64,000 bases of DNA from Halorubrum aethiopicum (GTDB lineage: Archaea > Halobacteriota > Halobacteria > Halobacteriales > Haloferacaceae). The stretch is from assembly GCF_001542905.1 (NCBI RefSeq), contig NZ_LOAJ01000001.1, positions 1,550,001 through 1,614,000 of the forward strand, written 5' to 3'. Position 1 is the stretch's first letter. Each line of letters begins with the position of its first letter. A program made the position numbers and the translations under genes. Shown piece after piece: positions 17,485 through 25,843 of this stretch. A model generated the notes under the pieces. That model saw nothing but the letters and a program-made list of their open reading frames with translations. It made no database searches and was not told the DNA's origin.

Positions 17485-18671
17485 TCGAGCACCTCGTAGG
17501 GCCGAACCGCCACCGGCTCGCCGGCGACCAGCGGCTCCGTCGTCAGCGCCAGCCCGTCGGCGCGCGCGACGCGCGTGCTCGAGGCCACGCGTCCCGGGGC
17601 GAACGTCCCGCGGTAGAGGTCTCCTGCCGAGGATCCCTGCCCCGCCGGGTCCGCCCGGCCGTCCGTCAGGTCGACGGGGATCGCGTACTCGAGGTCGGCG
17701 GCCGGCAGGTCGAGGTCGACCGCGGCGGTCGCCCGGACGGTCGGCTCCGACTCGCGCGCCGCGAACGCCGGCGCGACGAGGAGGACCGCGGCGGTGTGGG
17801 CGGCGAGCGGCTTTCCGGGGAGCGCACAGACGAGCGTCCCGTCGACGACCGCGGCCGTCGTCGGCCGGCCGGGCCTGAGGTCGACCGCCGAAAACGCCCG
17901 GTCGTGGTCGGCCAGCGCGCGGTCGACGTGGTCCCCGCGGCCGACGCTCGTTCCCCCCGACGTGAGCACGAGGTCGTGGGCGGCGGCGGCCGACCGGATC
18001 GCCTCGCGCACCCGCGTCCCGTCGTCGGGGACCGGCTCCAGGATCGCGGGGTCGCCGCCCCATCCCCGGACGAGGTTGGCGAGGGCCTCGGAGTCGCGGT
18101 CCGGCTGGACGCCCTCGCATATCTCCGTGCCCGTCGCGAGGATCCCGACGCTCGGGCGGGGCCGAACCGGCACGCGCTCGATCCCCACGTCGCGGAGGAA
18201 CGCGGCGTGTCGCGGGGCGAGGCGGTCGCCGGGGGCGAACAGTCGCTCGCCGGCCCTCGCGGTCGCCCCGGCTGGGTACCGGTTCGTCCCCGGCTCGATC
18301 GGCGGGCCGGCCAGCCGGTCGTCGCGGAGCGTCGCGTCCTCTCGGGGAAGGACGGCGTCGGCGCGCGCCGGGAGCGGTGCCCCGGTCGCGACGCGGACGG
18401 CCTCCCCCGGCCCGACCGTCGGCGCCTCGTCGGCCGGCCCCGCGCGGTCGACGACCTCGAGCGGGTAGCCGTCGCCCGCCGCGAACGCGAACCCGTCCAT
18501 CGTCGCGAAGTCGGTGGCCGGGACGTCGGCGGGGGCCGCGACCGGCTCCGCCGCGACGCGCCCGGCGATCGAGTCGAGCGGGACGCGCTCTGCGGTCCCC
18601 TCCGGGACGACCGCCGCCGTCCGGTCGCGGAGCAGTTCGACGGCGGCCGACCGCGTGACGGCCCGTGTCAT
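17481..18671 (-). CDS. moeA: Molybdopterin molybdenumtransferase, MoeA family
   Basis: 396 aa. Inserts molybdate (or tungstate) into adenylated molybdopterin. Motifs: DFATMDGFAF (54-63, the substrate-binding loop), ATGTEI (179-184) and SGGTSVGRGDHVD (238-250) of the MoCF-binding domain, then a C-terminal beta domain with ALPGKPLAAHTAAVLLV. ATG 18671 was chosen because a box A (GCGTTATCCG on the minus strand) is centred 26 nt upstream and family alignment begins there; the longer frame runs into non-homologous sequence. Operon with mocA, divergent from cox genes, suggests dedicated cofactor supply for those enzymes (inference). Confidence 0.9.
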   Translation of the reverse strand: MTRAVTRSAAVELLRDRTAAVVPEGTAERVPLDSIAGRVAAEPVAAPADVPATDFATMDGFAFAAGDGYPLEVVDRAGPADEAPTVGPGEAVRVATGAPLPARADAVLPREDATLRDDRLAGPPIEPGTNRYPAGATARAGERLFAPGDRLAPRHAAFLRDVGIERVPVRPRPSVGILATGTEICEGVQPDRDSEALANLVRGWGGDPAILEPVPDDGTRVREAIRSAAAAHDLVLTSGGTSVGRGDHVDRALADHDRAFSAVDLRPGRPTTAAVVDGTLVCALPGKPLAAHTAAVLLVAPAFAARESEPTVRATAAVDLDLPAADLEYAIPVDLTDGRADPAGQGSSAGDLYRGTFAPGRVASSTRVARADGLALTTEPLVAGEPVAVRPYEVLE

Positions 18672-18692
18672 ACGTGGGCGTGGACGGACGAT

Positions 18693-18702
18693 CGGATAAC
18701 GC
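18693..18702 (-). promoter_or_regulatory. Box A promoter for moeA-mocA
   Basis: On the minus strand GCGTTATCCG is centred about 26 nt before the moeA ATG at 18671. Confidence 0.55.
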
Positions 18703-18777
18703 TTGGCGTCGGCCGGATCCCGCGGTCGAGTCGGCGCCGGCGAGCCGAAACCGTCTCCGGTTGCGTTCGATCCTTCA

Positions 18778-18787
18778 TGTTTAAACA
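18778..18787. promoter_or_regulatory. Perfect palindrome TGTTTAAACA, candidate operator
   Basis: A perfect 10-bp palindrome in the divergent moeA/cox interval, ending 10 bp before the cox box A. Placement suits a regulator acting on the cox promoter, but the only evidence is symmetry and position. Confidence 0.35.
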
Positions 18788-18797
18788 GTGAAAACGC

Positions 18798-18806
18798 TTT
18801 TAATAA
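18798..18806 (+). promoter_or_regulatory. Box A promoter of the cox-like operon
   Basis: TTTTAATAA, centre 18802. The predicted start of transcription is near 18828, exactly the ATG of a 10-codon ORF and 33 nt before coxG. Confidence 0.6.
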
Positions 18807-18827
18807 TTCGAGCGCCTCGTTATCACG

Positions 18828-18860
18828 ATGCACGGAATATCCACGCGCGGGGTGGCCTGA
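18828..18860 (+). CDS. Putative leaderless 10-aa upstream ORF before coxG
   Basis: ATG at 18828 starts MHGISTRGVA and stops at 18858-18860, directly before the coxG ATG at 18861. The ATG lies 26 nt from the centre of box A, so a leaderless mRNA would begin with this ORF. A G-rich stretch (GGGGTGG, 18849-18855) inside it could act as a ribosome-binding site for coxG. Translation of this peptide could couple to coxG by termination and reinitiation. Not proven to be translated; chance occurrence is possible. Confidence 0.4.
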   Translation: MHGISTRGVA

Positions 18861-19508
18861 ATGGAGTTCGGCGGCACCTTCGAACTCGAGGACACCACGA
18901 TAGACGAGGTGTGGCTCGCGCTCTCCGACCCGGCGCTTATCGCCGACGCGCTCCCCGGCTGTGAGTTCCTCCTCCACGTCGAAGAGGACGACGTCGACTT
19001 CGACGAGCTGGCCGATCGGGCGGCGTCGCTCGACCGCGAACCGACAGCCGACCCGGCGGTCATCGCCGAACGCGCCTTCCGGGAGGGCGAGCGCTACGCG
19101 GCGCTCGTCCAGGTGAACGTCGGGCCGGTGAACCCGGCGTTCGAGACGGTCGTCGCCATCGACGAGCGCGCACAGCCGCACATGGCGGCGAGCGGCGAGG
19201 GCCAGTCCGGCGACAGCTCCTTCGAGATGTCCTCGGCGATGACGCTCACCGAGGTCGACGACGGCGTCGGCGTCGAGTGGGAGGTCGAGGCCGACGTGTT
19301 CGGGAAGGTCGCGGGGATGGGCCAACGCGTCATCAACCCGGTCGCGAACCGGCTCGTCAAGCGGTTCTTCTCGGACGTCCAGTCCGAGCTCCGCGAGCGA
19401 CAGCTCGACGACGTGGACGACCTCGAGGGGGCGGACGCGAGCGAGGGCGAGGAGGACGACGGCATCGTCGATCGACTGCTCGGACGCTCGGGAGGGAACT
19501 CCTCATGA
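18861..19508 (+). CDS. coxG: CoxG-family SRPBCC protein
   Basis: 215 aa. CoxG/SRPBCC fold protein, in bacteria linked to membrane anchoring of CO dehydrogenase or to quinone delivery. The N-terminus MEFGGTFELEDTTIDEVWLALSDPALIADALPGCE is split here into its parts: a first strand, the helix VWLALSDPALIADALPGC and the family's typical PGC. A helical C-terminal segment AGMGQRVINPVANRLVKRFF follows, then an acidic tail ending DRLLGR. An insertion DFDELADRAASLDRE precedes the second strand pair. ATGA overlap with coxS. First gene of the cluster, which also carries large, small and FAD subunits. Confidence 0.85.
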   Translation: MEFGGTFELEDTTIDEVWLALSDPALIADALPGCEFLLHVEEDDVDFDELADRAASLDREPTADPAVIAERAFREGERYAALVQVNVGPVNPAFETVVAIDERAQPHMAASGEGQSGDSSFEMSSAMTLTEVDDGVGVEWEVEADVFGKVAGMGQRVINPVANRLVKRFFSDVQSELRERQLDDVDDLEGADASEGEEDDGIVDRLLGRSGGNSS

Positions 19509-20035
19509 CGGAACACGACATCACGCTGACGGTCAACGGCACGGAACACGAACTCACGGTGGAGTCGCGGACGCTGCTCGCGCACGCGCTCCGCGACGAG
19601 CTCGGCTACACGGGGACGAACATCGGCTGTGAGAGCAGCCTCTGTGGCGCGTGTACCGTCCACCTCGACGGCGACGCGGTGAAGTCCTGTACCGTCCTCG
19701 CGGTCCAGGCCGACGGTGCCGAGGTCGACACGGTCGAGGGGCTCGATACGGGCGGCGAGTTCCACCCGATCCAGGAGGCGTTCCAGGAGGAACACGGCCT
19801 CCAGTGCGGCTACTGTACGCCGGGGATGATGATGACCGCGGTCGACTTCCTCTCGGAGAACCCCGACCCCTCGCGCGAGGAGATCCGCGAGGGGTTGGAG
19901 GGGAACCTCTGTCGGTGTACCGGCTACCAGAACATCGTCAACGCCGTCGAGAGCGCGGCCGAGAAGATGAACACGGGCGCGGTTGCCGACGGCGGCGAGG
20001 TGCGGTGGCCCGACGAGGGGGGTGAGGGGGAATGA
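19505..20035 (+). CDS. coxS: Molybdenum hydroxylase small subunit, [2Fe-2S]
   Basis: 176 aa. Iron-sulfur subunit of a xanthine-oxidase-family hydroxylase. The plant-type [2Fe-2S] motif is CESSLCGACTVHLDG with a fourth Cys in VKSC; the second cluster is QCGYCTPGMMMT with LCRCTGYQNIV. It passes electrons from the Mo site to FAD. ATG overlaps the coxG stop and its end overlaps the large subunit (ATGA). The about 15-residue C-terminal acidic extension is slightly longer than in bacterial CoxS. Confidence 0.93.
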   Translation: MTEHDITLTVNGTEHELTVESRTLLAHALRDELGYTGTNIGCESSLCGACTVHLDGDAVKSCTVLAVQADGAEVDTVEGLDTGGEFHPIQEAFQEEHGLQCGYCTPGMMMTAVDFLSENPDPSREEIREGLEGNLCRCTGYQNIVNAVESAAEKMNTGAVADGGEVRWPDEGGEGE

Positions 20036-22527
20036 CCGTCGACTCGGTGGATCCCGACGACGTGAGCGCGGCCGACATCCTCGGGTCGGCCATCGAGCGC
20101 CGCGAGGACCCCGCACTCGTCACCGGCGACGCGGAGTACACCGACGACGTCCGGCTCCCCGACACCGCACACGCCGCCATGGTACGGAGCCGGTACGGCC
20201 ACGCGCGGATCGAGGGGATCGACACGAGCGAGGCCGAGGCGATGGACGGCGTCGTGACGGTCGTCACCCACGAGGACCTCGCGAGCGAGGACACGCCCGG
20301 CGAGGCGCCGTTCCTGCTCCCGGTGGGGTGGCTGCTCGACAGCCTGAACCAGGTCGACCACCCGATCCTCGCGAGCGACCGGGTCCGCTACCAGGGCGAC
20401 GCCGTCGCGGTCGTCGTCGCGGAGGAGCGGTACCAGGCGCACGACGCCGCCGGCGCGGTCGACGTCGACTACGAGCGGCTCGACGCGGTGACCGACCCCG
20501 ACGAGGCGCTCGCCGACGACGCGCCGCGGCTCCACGACGACGCCGCGGGAAACGTCGCGTTCGACTGGGAGATCGGCGACGAGGCGAAGACCGCGGAGGC
20601 GTTCGAGTCGGCCAGCCACACCGCGAGCATCGAGCTCGAGAACCAGCTGCTCATCCCGAACGCGATGGAGCCGCGCGCCGCGGTGGCCGACTACCACCCC
20701 GGCAGCGACGAGCTGGAGGTGTTCATGACGAGCCAGAACCCGCACCTCCACCGGCTGCTCATGTCCGGCGTCATCGACCACCCAGAACACAAGCTCCGCG
20801 TCAAGGCTCCGGACGTCGGCGGCGGGTTCGGGAGCAAGATCCACCACTACGCGGACGAGGCGCTCGTCGCCTGGCTGGCGAAACACCTCGAACGCCCGGT
20901 CAAGTGGACCGCGACGCGTTCGGAGACGTATCTGACGGACGCGCCCGGTCGCGGCCACGACACCGACGCCGAGATCGCGATGGACGACGACGGCACCATC
21001 GTGGGACTGCGGGTCGACACCCGCGCGAACCTCGGGTCGTACCTGTCGACGTTCGCGCCGGCGGTGCCCACCTACCTCTACGGGACGCTCCTCTCCGGCC
21101 AGTACGACGTCCCCGCGATCCACGCGCACGTGACCGGCGCGTTCACGAACGTGCCGCCGGTCGACGCCTACCGCGGGGCGGGGCGGCCGGAGGCGTCGTT
21201 CCTCGTCGAGCGGCTGGTCCACCTCGGCGCGCGCGAGATGGGGATGGACCCCGTCGAGTTCCGGCGGCGGAACTTCGTTCCCGACGACGCGTTCCCCTAC
21301 GAGACGGAGGTCGCGGTGGTGTACGACAGTGGCGAGTACGGGAAGCCGATGGACGAGGCGCTCGATCTCCTCGACTACGACGCGTTCCGCGAGCGCCAGC
21401 GCGCGGCCCGCGAGGAGGGGCGGTACCTCGGGATCGGCTTCTCCTGTTACATCGAGGCGTGCGGGCTCGCCCCCTCGGAACTCGCCGGCCAGCTCGGCGC
21501 GCAGGCCGGGCTCTGGGAGTCGAGTCTCGTCCGATTCCACCCCTCGGGGACGGTCACGGCGTTCTGTGGCACCTCCGGGCACGGGCAGGGCCACGCGACG
21601 ACGTACGCGCAGATCGTCGCCAACGAGCTCGGGATCCCCTACGACGACGTCGAGATCGTCGAGGGCGACACCGACGAGATCCCCCACGGGATGGGGACGT
21701 ACGGCTCCCGCTCGGCCGCGGTCGGCGGGAGCTCGCTCGTCAAGAGCGCGCGGAAGGTGGTCGAGAAGGCCACGCGGGTCGCGGCCCACCGGCTGGAGGC
21801 CGACCCGGACGACGTCGAGTTCGCGGACGGCGAGTTCCACGTCGCGGGCGCGCCGGACCGCTCGATCGGGATCGCCGAGGTCGCCCAGCAGGCGTACCTG
21901 GCCCACGACATCCCCGACGGGATGGAGCCGGGCCTCGAGGCGACCTCCTTCTACGACCCCGACAACTTCGTGTTCCCGTTCGGGACCCACGCCGCAGTCG
22001 TGGAGGTGGATCCGGAGTCGGGCGAGCTCGAGATCGAGCGGTACGTCGCGGTCGACGACGTCGGGAACCAGATCAACCCGAAGATCGTCGAGGGGCAGAT
22101 CCACGGCGGCGTCGCCCAGGGCGTCGGGCAGGCGATCTACGAGGCGGCCGAGTACGACGACAACGGCACCCTCGTCACGGGCTCGATGCAGGACTACACG
22201 GTCCCGAAGGCCGAACACGTCCCCGAGATGGAGACCGCGTCGACGGTGACGCCGTCGCCGCACAACCCGCTGGGCGTGAAGGGCGTCGGCGAGGCGGGGA
22301 CGATCGCCGCGCCGCAGGCGATCGTCAACGCCGTCTCGGACGCGCTCGCGCCCTTCGGCGTCGACGGCGTGGCGATGCCGGTCACGCCGGAGCGCGTCTG
22401 GCGGGCGGTCGAGGGGAGCGCCGCGACGGACGGCGGAACGGCCGGAGACGACGGCGGGACGGCCGCGACCGACGGCGATCACGTCCCGACCGACGGAACC
22501 GGCGACGGCCGCGGGGGTGATCGCTGA
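20032..22527 (+). CDS. coxL: Molybdenum hydroxylase large subunit, CoxL form II
   Basis: 831 aa. Catalytic Mo-pterin-cytosine-dinucleotide subunit. The active-site loop is AYRGAGR (379-385), the form II signature; true aerobic CO dehydrogenases (form I) have AYxCSFR. The catalytic Glu region GVKGVGEAGT is present near the C-terminus. Regions [10 protein letters not shown] and GHGQGHATTYAQI bind the cofactor. A low-complexity Asp/Gly/Thr tail of about 40 residues follows. Substrate could be a purine, aldehyde, nicotinate-like compound or, less likely, CO. Operon position between S and M subunits. A paralogue lies at 27030-29402. Confidence 0.92.
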   Translation: MTVDSVDPDDVSAADILGSAIERREDPALVTGDAEYTDDVRLPDTAHAAMVRSRYGHARIEGIDTSEAEAMDGVVTVVTHEDLASEDTPGEAPFLLPVGWLLDSLNQVDHPILASDRVRYQGDAVAVVVAEERYQAHDAAGAVDVDYERLDAVTDPDEALADDAPRLHDDAAGNVAFDWEIGDEAKTAEAFESASHTASIELENQLLIPNAMEPRAAVADYHPGSDELEVFMTSQNPHLHRLLMSGVIDHPEHKLRVKAPDVGGGFGSKIHHYADEALVAWLAKHLERPVKWTATRSETYLTDAPGRGHDTDAEIAMDDDGTIVGLRVDTRANLGSYLSTFAPAVPTYLYGTLLSGQYDVPAIHAHVTGAFTNVPPVDAYRGAGRPEASFLVERLVHLGAREMGMDPVEFRRRNFVPDDAFPYETEVAVVYDSGEYGKPMDEALDLLDYDAFRERQRAAREEGRYLGIGFSCYIEACGLAPSELAGQLGAQAGLWESSLVRFHPSGTVTAFCGTSGHGQGHATTYAQIVANELGIPYDDVEIVEGDTDEIPHGMGTYGSRSAAVGGSSLVKSARKVVEKATRVAAHRLEADPDDVEFADGEFHVAGAPDRSIGIAEVAQQAYLAHDIPDGMEPGLEATSFYDPDNFVFPFGTHAAVVEVDPESGELEIERYVAVDDVGNQINPKIVEGQIHGGVAQGVGQAIYEAAEYDDNGTLVTGSMQDYTVPKAEHVPEMETASTVTPSPHNPLGVKGVGEAGTIAAPQAIVNAVSDALAPFGVDGVAMPVTPERVWRAVEGSAATDGGTAGDDGGTAATDGDHVPTDGTGDGRGGDR

Positions 22528-23414
22528 TGTACCCCGACGAGTTCGACTACCACGAGGCGGGAAGCGTCGACGAGGCGCTGGAGCTGCTCGGCGACCACGC
22601 GGGCGAGGAGGTGGAGCTGCTCGCCGGGGGCCACAGCCTGCTGCCGGCGATGAAGACGGGGCTCTCGAGCCCGGACGTGCTGATCGACGTGGGCGGCATC
22701 GACCGGCTCCACGGCGTCTCCGTCGAGGACGACGCGCTCGTCGTCGGCGCGATGACCCGGTACAGCGACTTCCTCGACGCCGAGGCGGCCCACGAGCACG
22801 CGCCCGCGTTCGCCGCGGCCGTGGGGGCGGTCGGCGACGAGCAGGTGCGCAACCGTGGCACCGTCGGCGGCAACCTCGCGCACGCGGACCCCGCGTCGGA
22901 CCTGCCCGGCGCGGCGCTCGCCTCCGACGCGACGGTCGTCGTCGAGGGGCCGGACGGCGAGCGGTCGGTCCCGGCCGAGGAGTTCTTCTTCGGGATGTAC
23001 GCGACGGCGCTCGGGCCCGACGAGATCCTGACGCGCGTCGAGATCCCGTCGGCGACCGACGCGGTCGGGACGTACGCGAAGCGCGCGTCGACCTCCTCCG
23101 GCTACGCGGTCGTCGGCGTCGCGGTCCTCCTCGAGACCGACGGCGAGACCGTGGCCTCGGCGCGGATCGGGGCGAACGGCGTGATGGACCACGGGGTCCG
23201 GCTCGACGCCGCGGAGGAGGCGCTCGTCGATGAATCCCTCGACGAGGCGGCGATCGAGGCCGCGGGCGAGGCGGCACCGGAGACGCTCGACAGCGCGATG
23301 GTGATGGACGACCTCCAGGCGTCGGCCGAGTTCCGCGAGCAGACGCTCCGCGTGTACACGAAGCGGGCGCTCCGGGACCTCCGGGAGGCCGACGCGACGG
23401 TCGCGGCGGACTGA
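22527..23414 (+). CDS. coxM: Molybdenum hydroxylase FAD subunit
   Basis: 295 aa. FAD-binding medium subunit that takes electrons from the [2Fe-2S] clusters. FAD motifs: AGGHSLLPAMK and RNRGTVGGNLAHADPASD, both canonical. A C-terminal CO-dehydrogenase flavoprotein-type domain follows (about 175-290). Start and previous stop share one base (TGATG). Completes the L-M-S set, so an intact heterotrimer can be made from this operon. Confidence 0.93.
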   Translation: MYPDEFDYHEAGSVDEALELLGDHAGEEVELLAGGHSLLPAMKTGLSSPDVLIDVGGIDRLHGVSVEDDALVVGAMTRYSDFLDAEAAHEHAPAFAAAVGAVGDEQVRNRGTVGGNLAHADPASDLPGAALASDATVVVEGPDGERSVPAEEFFFGMYATALGPDEILTRVEIPSATDAVGTYAKRASTSSGYAVVGVAVLLETDGETVASARIGANGVMDHGVRLDAAEEALVDESLDEAAIEAAGEAAPETLDSAMVMDDLQASAEFREQTLRVYTKRALRDLREADATVAAD

Positions 23415-23448
23415 TGTGTCGCGAACGACTACCCGCCCTCGTGAGACG

Positions 23449-24369
23449 ATGACCGAGGGACGACCGACCGCGTTCGCCGACCTGACGGAGGCCGAGCTCC
23501 GCGACGCCCTCGACCGGGAGGAGTACGTCGCCGACGACGACGTGGTGACGACCGTCCTCCTGGCGTTGCGGCTTGGGAAGCCGCTCCTCGTCGAGGGGGA
23601 GCCGGGCGCGGGGAAGACGGAGCTCGCGAAGGTCCTCGCCGACGGCTTCGGGACCGAGCTCGTCCGCCTCCAGTGTTACGAGGGGCTCACCGCCGAGAAC
23701 GCGCTGTACGAGTGGAACTACACGAAACAGCTGCTCGCCGTCCAGTCGGGAACGGACGACGGGTCGGTGTTCACGGAGGAGTACCTCCTCGAACGACCGC
23801 TGCTCCGGGCGCTCCGCGGCGGGGGCGAGCGGCCGCCGGTGCTGCTCGTCGACGAGGTCGACCGCGCCGACGAGGCGTTCGAGGCGCTGCTTCTTGAGGT
23901 CCTGAGCGACCACCAGGTTTCGATCCCCGAGTACGGCACCGTCGCCGCCGAGACCCCGCCCGTCGTCGTCCTCACGTCGAACCGGACGCGCGCGCTGAGC
24001 GACGCGTTGAAGCGTCGCTGTCTCTACCTCCACGTCTCGCCGCCCTCCTTCGAGAAGGAGCGGGAGATACTCGCCCGGAAGGTGCCCGAACTCGACGGCG
24101 CGATCGCGGCCGAGCTCTGCGCGATGGCGGAGCGCGTGCGCGAGGAGCCGCTGCGGAAGCCGCCGGGCGCGGCCGAGACCATCGACTGGGCGCGCGCGGT
24201 CGCGACGCTCCGCCGCGAGGGGGAGCCGGCGTCGCTCTCGCCCGCGGAGGTGCGCGAGACGATCGGCTGCCTGTTGAAGGAGGTCGAGGACGTCCGCCGC
24301 GTCGACGACGACCTCCTCGAGGCGCTCGTCGAGGCGGCCGAGTCAGCCCGGGCGGAGGTGACCTCGTGA
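23449..24369 (+). CDS. coxD: MoxR-type AAA+ ATPase (CoxD-like)
   Basis: 306 aa. AAA+ ATPase of the MoxR family; bacterial CoxD assists assembly of the Mo-Cu site, and here probably matures the hydroxylase. Walker A GEPGAGKT, Walker B VLLVDEVDRAD, sensor LTSNRTRALSDALKRRCLY. I chose ATG 23449 over GTG 23416 since the conserved region begins soon after and the extra residues look random. Overlaps the VWA gene (GTGA), a usual MoxR-VWA pairing. Confidence 0.88.
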   Translation: MTEGRPTAFADLTEAELRDALDREEYVADDDVVTTVLLALRLGKPLLVEGEPGAGKTELAKVLADGFGTELVRLQCYEGLTAENALYEWNYTKQLLAVQSGTDDGSVFTEEYLLERPLLRALRGGGERPPVLLVDEVDRADEAFEALLLEVLSDHQVSIPEYGTVAAETPPVVVLTSNRTRALSDALKRRCLYLHVSPPSFEKEREILARKVPELDGAIAAELCAMAERVREEPLRKPPGAAETIDWARAVATLRREGEPASLSPAEVRETIGCLLKEVEDVRRVDDDLLEALVEAAESARAEVTS

Positions 24370-25715
24370 CCGACCCGGTCGCGGGCTCCGATCCGCCGCC
24401 GTTCGCCGAGGTCCGCGACTTCGTCCGCGAGGAGGTCGTGCGGTTCGTGCGGTCGCTCAGACATGCCGGCGTCGCCGTCCCGGCGAACGCGGGGGTGACG
24501 GCCGCGCGGGCGCTCGTCGAGGTCGGGTTCGACGACGAGACGCGCGCCCGCGCCGCCCTGCGGGCGTGTCTCGTCGCCGACCCAGACGACGCGGCGACGT
24601 TCGACCGGCAGTTTCCGGAGTTCTGGCGGCGACTGACAGCCGGGCTCTCGCTCTCCGGCCCGGCCCCGCGGGACTCCGACGGACCCGAGGGCGCGCTCGC
24701 CCCGCTCGGAGCCGATCCCTCGGCGGAGCCGCCCGGGACGACGCCGGACGACGGCGGCGACGGCTCGGCGGACGACGGCAGCGACGGGGCGGCGGACTCC
24801 CGGACCGCGACCGAGCGCGCGCTCGTCGGGTCGGGTCTCGACGGCGACGACGGGGAGGAGGGCGGAGAGGACGACGACCTCGCGGCGGCGTGGTACAGCC
24901 CGGTCGGTCAGGCCTCGGAGGTGACCGGGATCGAGGGCGGACGAGGCGGCCTCGTCGGATCGCTCGAGGAGGCGTTCTCGACGCTGACGCCGGCGCTTCA
25001 CAGCCTCCGCGGGCGGCGGTGGCGCGGCGACGGCGACGAGCGCGCGGACGTCCGGCGGGCGCTGCGGGCGAGCTTCGGGACCGGGGGGACCGTCCTCTCG
25101 GTCCCGCGGACGGAGCGCCGCCTCGCGGACGTCCGCGCGCTCTGGTTCGTCGACGTCAGCCGCTCTGTCCTCGAGACGGTCGACCGGACGCTGCTGCTCG
25201 CGACGCTCCAGTACGCCCGCTCCGCGTGGCGCGACTGCCGGATCGTCCTCTTCGACGAGGACGCCAGGGAGGTCACGGACGCCTTCGGCGAGCCGACGCC
25301 GTCGGCCGCGCTCGCGGCGCTGGAGCGCGCGGAGACGGAGTGGGGCGGAGGGACCCGGATCGGCGGGTCGCTGGCGTCGTTTCACCGGACCACGCCCGAC
25401 GCGGTCGACCGCCGAACCGTCGTCTTCGTCGTCAGCGACGGCCTCGAGATGGGCGACGTCGGGGAGCTCGAAGCGGAGCTCGCGTGGCTCTCGGCGCGGG
25501 CGCGCGGCGTCGTCTGGCTCAACCCGCTCGCGGCCGCGCCGGCGTACGAGCCGACGGCCGCGGGGATGGCGAGCGCGCTCCCGTTCCTCGACGGGCTCTT
25601 CGCGTTCGCCGCCCCGGCCGACCTCGCGGAGGTCGGCCGACAGCTCGCGCGGAACGGCCTCGGCGGTCGGATCGGCTACGAGTACGACCCGCGGCGCGAC
25701 CGCGCATCCGCCTGA
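24366..25715 (+). CDS. coxE: VWA-domain protein (CoxE-like)
   Basis: 449 aa, GTG start overlapping the coxD stop. Partner of the MoxR ATPase; helps metal-cofactor maturation in the cox system. An N-terminal helical domain (about 10-95) precedes a long acidic low-complexity linker (about 100-165). The VWA domain (about 240-420) has the MIDAS motif DVSRS in WFVDVSRSVL, then WGGGTRIGGSL and VVSDGLEMGD. It matches the DUF58/CoxE type. Last gene before a repeat-rich gap. Confidence 0.85.
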   Translation: MTDPVAGSDPPPFAEVRDFVREEVVRFVRSLRHAGVAVPANAGVTAARALVEVGFDDETRARAALRACLVADPDDAATFDRQFPEFWRRLTAGLSLSGPAPRDSDGPEGALAPLGADPSAEPPGTTPDDGGDGSADDGSDGAADSRTATERALVGSGLDGDDGEEGGEDDDLAAAWYSPVGQASEVTGIEGGRGGLVGSLEEAFSTLTPALHSLRGRRWRGDGDERADVRRALRASFGTGGTVLSVPRTERRLADVRALWFVDVSRSVLETVDRTLLLATLQYARSAWRDCRIVLFDEDAREVTDAFGEPTPSAALAALERAETEWGGGTRIGGSLASFHRTTPDAVDRRTVVFVVSDGLEMGDVGELEAELAWLSARARGVVWLNPLAAAPAYEPTAAGMASALPFLDGLFAFAAPADLAEVGRQLARNGLGGRIGYEYDPRRDRASA

Positions 25716-25717
25716 CG

Positions 25718-25794
25718 CCCGACACGCCACGACAGGACCCGACACATCACGACACCCCCGACACGCCACGACAATCCCGAAACGCACGACACGG
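25718..25794. repeat. Tandem repeat, four units of 19-20 bp
   Basis: Four imperfect head-to-tail copies start at 25718, 25738, 25757 and 25776, each beginning CCCGA(C/A)AC. Copies 1 and 3 share an identical 17-bp core (25718-25734 and 25757-25773). The strand is almost free of T. More degenerate ACGCCACGA words continue to about 25825. It lies between coxE and the xdhC-like gene and fills most of the gap. Confidence 0.8.
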
Positions 25795-25843
25795 CTAACG
25801 ACCACGAAACGCCACGAGACACCACACGATCCTACACACGACC

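Noticed and set aside
20032-22527. Calling the enzyme a true (form I) CO dehydrogenase
   Set aside because: Active-site loop is AYRGAGR, not AYxCSFR.
19924-24033. 1,369-aa open frame on the minus strand opposite the cox genes
   Set aside because: Arg/Pro/Val-rich shadow of high-GC coding DNA; the plus-strand genes carry all cofactor motifs.
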